Source: Fusobacterium mortiferum ATCC 9817
Lineage (GTDB): Bacteria > Fusobacteriota > Fusobacteriia > Fusobacteriales > Fusobacteriaceae
DNA: 64,000 nt
Direction: 5' to 3'
Assembly: GCF_000158195.2 (NCBI RefSeq)
Contig: NZ_GL987987.1
Location: 1-64,000, forward strand
This document shows positions 54,912 through 63,401 of this stretch, piece after piece. The translations under genes and the position numbers were made by a program. Positions within the stretch are counted from its first letter, which is position 1, and each line of letters begins with the position of its first letter. Below the pieces are notes generated by a model. That model was not told the origin of the DNA. It saw nothing but the letters and a program-made list of their open reading frames with translations, and ran no database searches.

Positions 54912-56198
54912 ATGAATTATATAGTTGCAATTTTGCTGGGAGCACTAGCTTCATTTTTAGCAAATAGAGGTGTTGCAGTATTTAATGATGGATTAAGACC
55001 AATTGTTCCAGAGTTTTTAGAAGGAAGAATGGATAGAAAATCTTTGGCAGCAACAAGTTTTGCACTAAGCTTTGGACTTGTTGTGGGATTTGGAATTCCA
55101 TTTTCGTTGACAACACCAATAATATTAGTGCATAGTATTTTATTAGCAACAGATATAATAGGAACATCATTTAGTGCAGATAAAAAGGGAGCAATCTTAT
55201 CAACAGTTGTTGGTGGAATATATGGATTATTAATAACATTAGGTTTAAAAATAATTGTGGAATTATTTGCAAAATTACCTGTAAATTTTTTACCAGCATT
55301 AGGAAAAGTAGGGGCACCAATAATTGTTGCATTTGCAGCTTTTCCTGCTTTAGTAGTAGCTTATCAATATGGATTTAAAAAAGGAGCAACAACATTTATC
55401 GTAACTATTTTGATTAGACAGTTATTTCAAGTGTATGGAAAAATTTCTTTTGGTGGAAGTACAATAGCTTTAAATCCAGATGGAATGGCTTTATTAGTAG
55501 GAATGATTATAATGGTAACTTTTGCAATGAGAGAAAAATCAACAACTACTGGTGTTGGTTCAAATGAGATGCTATTAAATATATTTGCTGCTAGAGTAGA
55601 AAGAATTAAGAAAAATATGATTCCATTAGGATTAATGAGAGGAGTTATATCAGCAGCAATAAGCTTAAATTTAATTGCAGGAGATCCTATTTCTTTAAAC
55701 TTATTAGCAGAAGGAAAGATATCAGAAGCAGGGTTAGCAGCTTTAGCTAGAGCGATTGGATTTGTTCCTCTAGTAGCAACAACAGCTATAGCAACAGGAG
55801 TATATGCCCCAGCAGGAATGACATTTGTATTTGTAATTGGGATATTTTTAAGAAATCCTATTATAGCTTTTGTAGGTGGAGTATTAGCAATTATTGTTGA
55901 AATTTGTGCTTTAGGTGCAATAGCTAAATTTTTAGATAAATTCCCAGGAGTTAAAGCATGTGGAGACCAAATTAGAACTGCAATGTCAAAAGTTCTTGAA
56001 ATTTCTTTAATAGTTGGAGGAATGATAGCAGCAGATGCAATGGCTCCAGGATTAGGATATTTATTTGTTGCAGGAGTATATGTGTTAAATAAAACAGCAA
56101 AAAAACCTTTAGTAGATATGGCAGTAGGACCAGTTTCGGCAATTGCATTAGGAATAATATTAAATATTTTTTCACTTATAGGATTATATGCAGGATAA
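54912..56198 (+). CDS. yhfT: YhfT-like membrane transporter
   Basis: A 428-aa polytopic protein with about 11-12 TM segments. The N-terminal RGVAVFNDGLRPIVPEF and GRMDRKSLAATSFALSFGLV are typical of YhfT. It is the only transporter of the island. Since it is encoded with the small YhfU and a PRD protein, it is the likely uptake route for the substrate. A strong hairpin follows. Confidence 0.82.
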   Translation: MNYIVAILLGALASFLANRGVAVFNDGLRPIVPEFLEGRMDRKSLAATSFALSFGLVVGFGIPFSLTTPIILVHSILLATDIIGTSFSADKKGAILSTVVGGIYGLLITLGLKIIVELFAKLPVNFLPALGKVGAPIIVAFAAFPALVVAYQYGFKKGATTFIVTILIRQLFQVYGKISFGGSTIALNPDGMALLVGMIIMVTFAMREKSTTTGVGSNEMLLNIFAARVERIKKNMIPLGLMRGVISAAISLNLIAGDPISLNLLAEGKISEAGLAALARAIGFVPLVATTAIATGVYAPAGMTFVFVIGIFLRNPIIAFVGGVLAIIVEICALGAIAKFLDKFPGVKACGDQIRTAMSKVLEISLIVGGMIAADAMAPGLGYLFVAGVYVLNKTAKKPLVDMAVGPVSAIALGIILNIFSLIGLYAG

Positions 56199-56207
56199 AA
56201 TTAAAGA

Positions 56208-56235
56208 TTTAAGAGGAGCAGGTGCTCCTCTTAAA
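56208..56235 (+). promoter_or_regulatory. Strong hairpin between yhfT and the amidase gene
   Basis: Perfect 13-bp arms TTTAAGAGGAGCA / TGCTCCTCTTAAA (56208-56220 / 56223-56235) with a minimal loop, 10 nt after the yhfT stop. No proper T run follows, so it could be a partial terminator, an mRNA processing site, or a stabiliser separating regulatory and transport genes from enzyme genes. Confidence 0.65.
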
Positions 56236-56257
56236 TTATAAAATATGAGGTTGAGCT

Positions 56258-57277
56258 ATGGAAAAAATTTTAGCAGGAATTGATAGAACAAAAAATTTTA
56301 TTGGAAAGACAGTTAAGGAACAAAACCCAAATATTCTTTTAGATTTTTTTAAAAATAAGGGAAAAACAATAGGGGTAAAAGATACTAAAGAAATTGATAA
56401 TAATTTAATAAAAAAACTTCTAAGAAATGGATATATTTGGAATACAATAGATTTTTCATCTGATAGAGGAAGAGCCATTGATATAAGATTATTAAATCCA
56501 ATAACTTCAAAAGTCATGACAGGGTCATCAAGTGGAACAGCAATAAATGTTCTTTATGGATTAAATACAGTGGGGATAGGAACTGATGGTGGTGGTTCTG
56601 TTTTAGGACCAGCAATTTCTTTAAACCTATATTCTGCACTTTTATCTGGAATGGGATTAAAAGGTAAAAATAAAAAAAAATCAACAGATGAAATAGCTTT
56701 TATTGCTGGAATTGGATTTATAACTCAAAATTTTATGGAACTAGAGAAAGTTTTAAAAATTTTTTATGAAGAAAGTGAAAAAAAATTAAAAAAATTAGTT
56801 TTAAGCGATACTCTTGAGAAAGAGATAGGGGATAAACTAAAAAATAATTATGAGATTACAATTTGGAAAGATAAATCACTTTTCTCTAGAGAAGAATTGA
56901 TGACAGAATTGAATAATATTTTTCAGAAGGGAGATGTATTTATATACATTGAGAAAAATATAGAAGTAGAAGGTATAGGAGACAGTGTTTTAGGAAGTTT
57001 AGGAGATAGTGGTAAAGTTTTTCAAGAAAATTCTAATAAAAAATTTTTAAAAGTTTTTAATATGCTTGATTGTACTGCAATTACAATTCCTTTAAAAAAT
57101 ATTGGAAGTTCCATAGTAATAGCAACACCAAAAGGAAAGAATGGTTTGAAATATGTTTTAGAAATAGGAAAAATATTAGACTATGAATATCGTCCAAAAT
57201 TATTTCAAGAATATTTTTTAAATTATCCTTTAAAGAGAATAGATAATAGAACATTTGAAATTTTAGAGGAGATGTAG
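56258..57277 (+). CDS. Short amidase-signature family protein
   Basis: A 339-aa protein (typical amidases are 450-500 aa). The Ser-cisSer-Lys triad is visible: Lys41 in IGVKDT, Ser91 in TGSSSGTA and the nucleophile Ser114 in GIGTDGGGSVLGPA. The usual arginine after GGS is Leu116. The C-terminal half is shortened. It should cleave an amide, perhaps of a substrate handled by this operon. It is not part of the E. coli yhf operon. RBS GAGGT is weak and distant. Confidence 0.75.
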   Translation: MEKILAGIDRTKNFIGKTVKEQNPNILLDFFKNKGKTIGVKDTKEIDNNLIKKLLRNGYIWNTIDFSSDRGRAIDIRLLNPITSKVMTGSSSGTAINVLYGLNTVGIGTDGGGSVLGPAISLNLYSALLSGMGLKGKNKKKSTDEIAFIAGIGFITQNFMELEKVLKIFYEESEKKLKKLVLSDTLEKEIGDKLKNNYEITIWKDKSLFSREELMTELNNIFQKGDVFIYIEKNIEVEGIGDSVLGSLGDSGKVFQENSNKKFLKVFNMLDCTAITIPLKNIGSSIVIATPKGKNGLKYVLEIGKILDYEYRPKLFQEYFLNYPLKRIDNRTFEILEEM

Positions 57278-57279
57278 AG

Positions 57280-58152
57280 ATGAAAGATATAACATATATA
57301 CATGAACATATGACAATAGATTTATCTGGAGTAAAAAATAATATTGACTGTAAATTAAATGATTTTGAAAAAACAAAAAAAGAATTATTAAGATTAAAAG
57401 AATTAGGAGTAACAAGAATAGTTGATGTTACAAATATGGGAATGGGAAGGAATGTTGAATTTATAACAAGATTAGAAAAGGAAACAGGAATAGAAATTTT
57501 AATGTCAACAGGTTATTATAAAGAACCATTTTTTCCAAAGGAAGTTGAAAAGTTAAGTATAGAAAAATTAGAAGAAAAATTAATAAACGATATAAAAATA
57601 GGAATAGATGGAACAAATAAAAAAGCAACTTTTATTGGTGAAATAGGAACAGGCTTTGAAAAAATGACTTCACTTGAAGAGAAAGTTTTTATAGTAGCAA
57701 GTAGAGTACAGAAAAAAACAGGAGTATATATATCAACACATACAAGTCTAGGAAAATTAGGACATGAACAGTTAGATATAATTGAAAAAAATGGGGGAAA
57801 TTTAGAAAAAGTTATTTTAGGACATACTGATTTATCAAAAGATATACATTATATAGAGACTTTATTAAAAAGGGGAGTTTATATTTCTTTTGATACAATA
57901 GGAAAAATAAACTATCTTTCAGAAGAAAAAAGAATTGAATATATTAAATATTTATGTGATAGAGGATGGGAAAATAAAATTTTACTATCAGTAGATTTAA
58001 CAAGACAATCTCATTTAAAAGAGAATGGTGGAATAGGATATTCATATTTACTTGAGGAATTTGTTCCTAAGTTACTTGAAAATGGGGTAGAATTAGAAAA
58101 AATAGAAAAGTTTTTAGTTGAAAATCCAAAAAAAATTTTAGGAATAAAGTAG
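57280..58152 (+). CDS. php: Phosphotriesterase homology protein (Php)
   Basis: A 290-aa amidohydrolase-superfamily TIM barrel. Metal ligands are His8 and His10 in YIHEHM, Glu in FIGEIG, His in STHTSLG and GHTDLS, and Asp in LSVDLTRQ. Segments such as DLSGVKNNIDCKLND and RSHLKENGG-type sequence closely resemble E. coli Php. The natural substrate is unknown; relatives are sugar lactonases and phospho-lactonases. It lies 2 nt after the amidase gene. Confidence 0.88.
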   Translation: MKDITYIHEHMTIDLSGVKNNIDCKLNDFEKTKKELLRLKELGVTRIVDVTNMGMGRNVEFITRLEKETGIEILMSTGYYKEPFFPKEVEKLSIEKLEEKLINDIKIGIDGTNKKATFIGEIGTGFEKMTSLEEKVFIVASRVQKKTGVYISTHTSLGKLGHEQLDIIEKNGGNLEKVILGHTDLSKDIHYIETLLKRGVYISFDTIGKINYLSEEKRIEYIKYLCDRGWENKILLSVDLTRQSHLKENGGIGYSYLLEEFVPKLLENGVELEKIEKFLVENPKKILGIK

Positions 58153-58165
58153 AAAGGAGAAAATG

Positions 58166-59266
58166 ATGAAAACATATCCATTAGAATCAATTACATTAGA
58201 AGAAGCAAAGAGAAAACAATTTAAATTAATAGATATAATTACAAGAAAATTTAGGGGAAGTGAAATTTTAACAAGAGGAGATCTAGGAGTAGTAAAGGGA
58301 TTAAATAAACCAAGAACTACCAAGAAGGTTGAAGAAGTAATAGCAGATTTTTTTGGGGTAGAGAAAGCTGTTTTAGTTAGAGGAGCAGGGACAGCGGCTA
58401 TAAAATGGGGATTATATAGTATTTTAAAGAATTCTAAAACAAGAAAGGTATTAGTACATAAAGCACCTATTTATCCAACAACTTTAGTATCTTTACAAAT
58501 GTTAAATACAAATATTTTAGAAGCAGATTATAATAATTTAGAAGAACTAGAAAGAATTTTAAAAAATGAGAAGATTGATGTAGCAATAGTACAATATACT
58601 CGTCAAAAAATAGATGATAGTTATAAAATTGATGAGGTAATAGAAAAAATAAAAGAATATGAAGTTCCTATATTAACGGATGATAATTATGCAGTAATGA
58701 AAGTTAAGGATATTGGAGTTGAATTAGGAGCTAATTTATCAGCATTTTCAACTTTTAAATTATTAGGACCAGAGGGAATAGGATGTTTAGTTGGAAATGA
58801 GAAATATATATCTCAAGTAGTAGAATCAAATTATTCTGGTGGTGGACAAGTTCAAGGGCATGAAGCATTAGATGTATTAAGAGGAATGGTATATGCTCCT
58901 GTTTCTCTGGCTATTCAAGGAGAAGTAAATGACGAATTAATTCAAATTTTAAACAATGGAAGATTATCATTTATAAAAAATGCATATTTAGTAAATGCTC
59001 AATCAAAAGTTGTTATTGTTGAGTTAAAAGAAAATATAGCAGAAGAAATGTTAGTACACTCTGAAAAGTTAGGAGCTTTACCAAATCCAGTAGGAGCTGA
59101 GTCAAAATATGAATTTTCTCCATTATTCTATAGAGTGTCAGGTACATTTAGAAAAACAGATCCAACACTTGAAAAAAGAATGATTAGAATAAATCCTAAT
59201 AGAGCAGGAGTGGAGACAATAATTAGAATTTTAGAAGAAAGCTATAAGAAAGTAAAGGGGGAATAG
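58166..59266 (+). CDS. yhfS: YhfS-like PLP-dependent protein
   Basis: A 366-aa fold-type I PLP protein. The cofactor lysine is Lys198 in STFKLLGPEG; RGAGTAAIKWG holds the phosphate; LTDDNYAVMKV carries the Asp that contacts the ring. It is close to E. coli YhfS, which starts MKTFPL; hence ATG 58166 (MKTYPL) over the ATG 3 nt upstream. The reaction is unknown; related folds do beta-elimination, aldol or selenocysteine-type chemistry. Confidence 0.85.
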   Translation: MKTYPLESITLEEAKRKQFKLIDIITRKFRGSEILTRGDLGVVKGLNKPRTTKKVEEVIADFFGVEKAVLVRGAGTAAIKWGLYSILKNSKTRKVLVHKAPIYPTTLVSLQMLNTNILEADYNNLEELERILKNEKIDVAIVQYTRQKIDDSYKIDEVIEKIKEYEVPILTDDNYAVMKVKDIGVELGANLSAFSTFKLLGPEGIGCLVGNEKYISQVVESNYSGGGQVQGHEALDVLRGMVYAPVSLAIQGEVNDELIQILNNGRLSFIKNAYLVNAQSKVVIVELKENIAEEMLVHSEKLGALPNPVGAESKYEFSPLFYRVSGTFRKTDPTLEKRMIRINPNRAGVETIIRILEESYKKVKGE

Positions 59267-59269
59267 GTA

Positions 59270-60424
59270 ATGTTTTTAAATAAATTACAAGAAAGAAATC
59301 CAAATTTACTAAATGCAGCAATTGAATTTCATCAAAAAGGATTACTTTTTCCAGATACATATCTATTGGATGTAGATACTATTTTAGATAATGCTAGGTT
59401 ATTAATAGAAGAAGCGAAAAAAAATAATATAAAGTTATATGCAATGACAAAACAAATAGGAAGAATACCTTTTTTAGCTAAAAAAATTTTAGAGTTAGGA
59501 TATTCAGGAGTGGTTGCTGTTGATTTTAAAGAAGCAGAAATAATGATAGAGAATAATATTCCTCTTGGAAATGTAGGACATTTAGTACAAACACCAACAA
59601 GGTTACTTGAGAAAATTATAAAAAGCAATGTTGAAATAATGACAGTTTATTCTTATGAAAAGATAGAACAAATAGATAAAGTAGCTAAGAAATTAAATAA
59701 GATACAAAATATTATGTTGAGAGTATTAGAAGAAGATAGCACAATATATTCAGGACAAAGTGGTGGATTTTATTTAAATGAACTTGAAGGGCTTTGTATG
59801 AAGATAAAAAAACTAAAAAATATTAAAATAAATGGATTAACTTCTTTCCCTTGTTATTTATATGATAAAAGTATAAATAAGGTTAAATCTACAAAAAATG
59901 TTGAAACTATAAAAAAAGCACAAGATATTTTAAGAAAACATGGAATAGAAGCAGAACAACTTAATACTCCTTCAGCAACAAGTTTAGCTAATATAGAGAA
60001 TATTAAAGAAAATGGTGGAACACATGGAGAACCAGGACATGCATTAACTGGAACTACACCATTTAATGCATATAATAGTGAGGGAGAAAAACCAGCAATT
60101 TTATATCTATCAGAAGTTTCTCATAATTTAGGAGGAAAAGGTTATTTTTATGGTGGAGGACATTATAGACGTTCTGGAATAGAGAATGTTTTAGTAGGAG
60201 ATAAATTGGAATCTATGAAGAAAATAAAAGTAACTCCTCCAACAGATGAAAGTATAGATTATTATTTTGAGCTTAATGAAGAAGCAAATGTTGGAGATAC
60301 AGTTTTAGGAGCATTTAGAACACAAATATTTGTAACAAGAAGTGATGTTGCTTTAATAGGTGGATTGAAGGAAAATAAACCATATATAATAGGAATATAT
60401 GATAGTTTAGGAAGGGAGAAATAA
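59270..60424 (+). CDS. yhfX: YhfX-like fold-type III PLP protein (alanine racemase-like)
   Basis: A 384-aa protein with an alanine-racemase-type barrel. The PLP lysine is Lys61 in YAMTKQIGRIP. GEPGHALTGTTPFNAY and YYGGGHYRRSG-like segments (GGGHYRRSG) follow in the second half. It matches YhfX in size and type. The activity is unknown. It is 3 nt after yhfS and directly next to yhfW. Confidence 0.84.
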   Translation: MFLNKLQERNPNLLNAAIEFHQKGLLFPDTYLLDVDTILDNARLLIEEAKKNNIKLYAMTKQIGRIPFLAKKILELGYSGVVAVDFKEAEIMIENNIPLGNVGHLVQTPTRLLEKIIKSNVEIMTVYSYEKIEQIDKVAKKLNKIQNIMLRVLEEDSTIYSGQSGGFYLNELEGLCMKIKKLKNIKINGLTSFPCYLYDKSINKVKSTKNVETIKKAQDILRKHGIEAEQLNTPSATSLANIENIKENGGTHGEPGHALTGTTPFNAYNSEGEKPAILYLSEVSHNLGGKGYFYGGGHYRRSGIENVLVGDKLESMKKIKVTPPTDESIDYYFELNEEANVGDTVLGAFRTQIFVTRSDVALIGGLKENKPYIIGIYDSLGREK

Positions 60425-61627
60425 ATGGGAAGATTTATAGTTCTTGTTTTGGATAGCTTTGGAATTGGTGAAATGGAAGATGTAAAGACAACAAGACCAC
60501 AAGATATAGGAGCAAATACATATAAAAGTGTTATTTCTAAAAATAAAGAGATAAATATTCCTAATTTGCAAAAATTAGGATTAGCAAATGCAGCTAATTT
60601 AGAAGTTGATAATATAAAATTTTCGAGTACAGCTATTTTTGGAAAAAGTAAATTGAAACATTTTGGATGTGATACATTTTATGGACATCAAGAGTTAATG
60701 GGAACAGAACCAAAAGAACCTATAAATGAACCTTTTTTTAAAAATATAGATGAAGTTGAAAAAAAATTATTGATTGAAGGTCATAAAGTAGAAAGATATG
60801 GTGCTGAACAAAAAATATTAATCGTAGATGATTGTTTAAGTATAGGAGATAATTTAGAAGCTGATTTAGGACAAGTGTATAATATAACAGGAACTTTTGA
60901 TAAAATTAGTTTTGATAATCTATTAAAAATAGGAAAAATAGTTAGGGAAATTGTAAAGGTTCCTAGAGTAATAACTTTTGGTGGAGAAGACGTAACTTTA
61001 GATGATATAAAAAATGCATATGAATGTAAAGATAACATATATGCAGGAGTAAATGCACCAAAATCAAAAGTTTATAATAAAGGATATCAAGTACAGCATT
61101 TAGGTTATGGCGTAAAAACAGAAGTACAACTTCCAAATATTTTAGGAACAGAGATAAAAACTATTTTAATTGGGAAAGTAGCTGATATTGTTGAAAATAA
61201 ATATGGGAAATCAATATTTGCAGTAGATAGTGAATTAGCTATGAATAAACTTATAGAAGAAATAAAAAATAATAAGAAAGCATTCATATGTGCAAATATA
61301 CAGGAAACAGATTTGGCTGGACATCAAGAAAATGCAAAAAAATACGCTGAAAAATTAGAAATAGTTGATAGGAAGTTAAATGAATTATTGCCTTTATTAA
61401 ATGACGAAGATATTTTAATTATAACAGCAGATCATGGAAATGATCCAGAAATAAAACATTCACATCACACAAGAGAAAATGTTCCTATTTTAATTTATAA
61501 AAAAAATATTGATAAATTAAAAAATATAGGAGAAATGGAAAGTCTAGCAGATATAGGACAAACTGTAGCAGAATATTTTGGGAAAAAATTACCAGAAAAT
61601 GGGAAATCATTTTTAGAAAAAATTTAA
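60425..61627 (+). CDS. yhfW: YhfW-like phosphopentomutase/metalloenzyme superfamily protein
   Basis: A 400-aa member of the alkaline phosphatase superfamily close to phosphopentomutase. Metal-site motifs are VLDSFGIGEMED (Asp), DTFYGHQELMGTEP, ITADHGNDPEIKHSHHTREN and an ETDLAGHQ segment. E. coli YhfW is the counterpart. It is expected to move a phosphate within a sugar phosphate. It is the last gene of island B; its stop is followed by a hairpin at 61629-61664. Confidence 0.85.
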   Translation: MGRFIVLVLDSFGIGEMEDVKTTRPQDIGANTYKSVISKNKEINIPNLQKLGLANAANLEVDNIKFSSTAIFGKSKLKHFGCDTFYGHQELMGTEPKEPINEPFFKNIDEVEKKLLIEGHKVERYGAEQKILIVDDCLSIGDNLEADLGQVYNITGTFDKISFDNLLKIGKIVREIVKVPRVITFGGEDVTLDDIKNAYECKDNIYAGVNAPKSKVYNKGYQVQHLGYGVKTEVQLPNILGTEIKTILIGKVADIVENKYGKSIFAVDSELAMNKLIEEIKNNKKAFICANIQETDLAGHQENAKKYAEKLEIVDRKLNELLPLLNDEDILIITADHGNDPEIKHSHHTRENVPILIYKKNIDKLKNIGEMESLADIGQTVAEYFGKKLPENGKSFLEKI

Positions 61628-61628
61628 A

Positions 61629-61664
61629 AAGAGAGTGTAATTAATTTTGTGTATTTACTCTCTT
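61629..61664 (+). terminator. Hairpin after yhfW
   Basis: AAGAGAGT / ACTCTCTT (61629-61636 / 61657-61664), with only a short T-rich tail. A second hairpin AGACTGAA / TTCAGTCT (61693-61700 / 61715-61722) lies further on, followed by TTCTTC. Together they probably end the island B transcript. Confidence 0.6.
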
Positions 61665-61780
61665 GATTATTAGAATTAAACTAGTTTAGTAGAGACTGAA
61701 GAACTTAGATATTTTTCAGTCTTTCTTCATATTTTGTTGTCAATTATTCTTTAATAAAATACTAATCTCTCATATATTTT

Positions 61781-61829
61781 ATAAGCTCAATGTTTATGTT
61801 TTTTCTTTACCTGAGATTTTAAAAATATT
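61781..61829 (+). repeat. R3: degenerate attachment-site-like core, right edge of island B
   Basis: 28 bp at 61798-61825 match 46168-46195 of R1 with one mismatch (GTTTTTTCTTTA then C for T, then CTGAGATTTTAAAAA). CTCAATGTTT (61786-61795) also matches. The terminator stem of R1/R2 is missing and no 11-bp units follow. The rest of 61628-61989 holds only hairpins, such as AAAGTGT / ACACTTT with a T tail at 61931-61957. Confidence 0.7.
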
Positions 61830-61989
61830 ATTTAACTCAATAAAAAATGGAAATCCATATACCTAGAAATAGATATATAAATTTCCATAGTAGAATTATT
61901 TATTTTTATCATATCACATTATTTTAGAGAAAAGTGTGAAAATTTACACTTTTTTTTAAAGAATAATGTGTAAATCTCCACATAATTTA

Positions 61990-63017
61990 TTATTTTATTA
62001 ATTCTACATTTTTTCTTAATTCTTCAATATCCTTATGAGTATATATTTTTTCAGTAGTAGCATAACTTTCATGTCCTATCATCTTCTTGATAGCTGTAGC
62101 ATTTGCATTAGCATTACTAAGAAGAGTAGCAAAGGTATGACGGCAATCGTGAGGTCTATGTTCCATATTTAGTTGCTCCATAATAGGAATGAATTTTTCT
62201 TTATAGTAGTTGTCATATTTCATCTTTTTACCCTTGAAGTTGATGATTAGATACTGGTTATCTTTATTATATCTCTTTTCAATTAAAGGGAATATTTTAG
62301 GATGAATAGGTACTAATCTATTTTTACCTGCTTCTGTTTTTAATCCTCCAGTCATAGTCATATTAACAAGGTCTATATTCTTAGTTTCAAGTTCTAATAA
62401 TTCTCCTATTCTAAAACCACTATATATCATAATAAGTATAGTATCTATAAATTCAATATCATCTATATGCTTCCATAGTAACTCTATCTCTTTATTACTA
62501 AATGGTTCTCTCTTACTCTCCTCACTAGCTTTTCCAATATCAACAAACTCACTATAATCCTTTGTTATAATATCATTTTGCATAGCATAGGCGAACATTT
62601 GTCCAAATAGAAATTTTATTTTCTTTTTAGTTGCTTGTCCTTTAGAACAGTTATCTATTGCTTCTTGTAAATGTCTAGCTTTAATATCTTTTATTTTCAT
62701 ATTATGAAGCTTTTCAATATTATTATAAGCAATTGATAACCTAGTATAGCAGAATGACTAACTTTAGGATATTTAAGTTTACTCCATTTTTCATATACAT
62801 CTTTAAATAAGATATTTGACAAATCTAAATCATAAGGATTATCCAGGTAGTCAATAAGAGCTTTTTGAGCTTCTTTTTGTGTAACATATGTTCCTATAGT
62901 TTTTCGTATTTGGCGACCTGTACTTTCATCCCAACCTAATGTTACTCTAGCTATATATGGTTTTCTTCTAATTCCACTTAATTTACTGACACTTCCATTT
63001 CCATTAGCTTTTTTCAT
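61990..63017 (-). pseudogene. Tyrosine recombinase/integrase, broken by one frameshift
   Basis: Two overlapping frames of one integrase. The N-terminal part (63017 down to about 62731, 96 family-like residues) has an AP2-like/SAM-like start, MKKANGNGSVSKLSG and ARVTLGWDESTGRQIRKT. The C-terminal part (to 61990) has the catalytic set: Arg in GFRIGELL, HDCRHT, GHESYATT and the Tyr in IYTH. Around 62730 the frame changes: an extra base would restore a continuous protein of about 342 aa with AYNNIEKLHNMKIK at the joint. It is probably inactive unless the base is a sequencing error. RBS AAAGGAG precedes the ATG. Confidence 0.85.
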
Positions 63018-63055
63018 AGTTTTATCATCTCCTTTAAAAATTTTTCTTTATTAAA

Positions 63056-63107
63056 AATACCAGAGATGATATACTCTAATTGCGGTAAGGGTATATTCTC
63101 TGGTATT
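63056..63107. repeat. Inverted repeat between the excisionase-like and integrase genes
   Basis: Perfect 11-bp arms AATACCAGAGA / TCTCTGGTATT (63056-63066 / 63097-63107), extended inside by GATATAC / GTATATT with one mismatch. No good T run follows on either strand. It could be a recombination or repressor site, or an RNA hairpin controlling integrase expression. Confidence 0.6.
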
Positions 63108-63134
63108 AATAACCTAGAATACTCTTGAGTCTAT

Positions 63135-63344
63135 TTAGATGGCAGTCTGAATAGGCTCTTTTATATTTAGGTACTCATATAGTCTAGTGGCATTGATATA
63201 ATATATCCAATGTTTAGACCCTTCTTTTTTGATAGCACTGGCAAATTCTGAAAATTTACCCTGCTGTATAAAGACTCTCAATGTCTGTACAGGTAGCCCT
63301 AATAATTGAGCTGCTTTTTCAGTTTTTATTCTTTCTGATTTCAT
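63135..63344 (-). CDS. Excisionase-type small DNA-binding protein
   Basis: A 69-aa protein with a MerR/Xis-like winged helix: RIKTEKAAQLLGLPVQTLRV then FIQQGKFSEFASAIKKEGSK. It resembles excisionases found next to Tn916-type integrases. RBS AAGGAGG is 6 nt before the ATG. It precedes the integrase gene on the same strand, the normal xis-int order. Confidence 0.8.
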   Translation of the reverse strand: MKSERIKTEKAAQLLGLPVQTLRVFIQQGKFSEFASAIKKEGSKHWIYYINATRLYEYLNIKEPIQTAI

Positions 63345-63401
63345 TTTTTCCTCCTTCTTTTTTAGATTAGGTAGATTTCAATTTATAATATATACTTAAG
63401 T

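Larger units (their letters stand above)
52859..61825 (+). mobile_element. Genomic island B: yhf-type operon
   Basis: The interval from R2 to the R3 core (9.0 kb). It holds nine plus-strand genes that match the E. coli yhf operon in content but in a different order, plus an amidase. No integrase lies inside. The right border is less sure because R3 keeps only the 28-bp core and part of the hairpin loop. Confidence 0.65.

Noticed and set aside
62697-63017. Programmed frameshift producing the full integrase
   Set aside because: The sequence at the joint (CAATTGCTTATAAT on the minus strand) has no classic slippery heptamer, and tyrosine integrases do not normally use one. A simple one-base loss is the better explanation.
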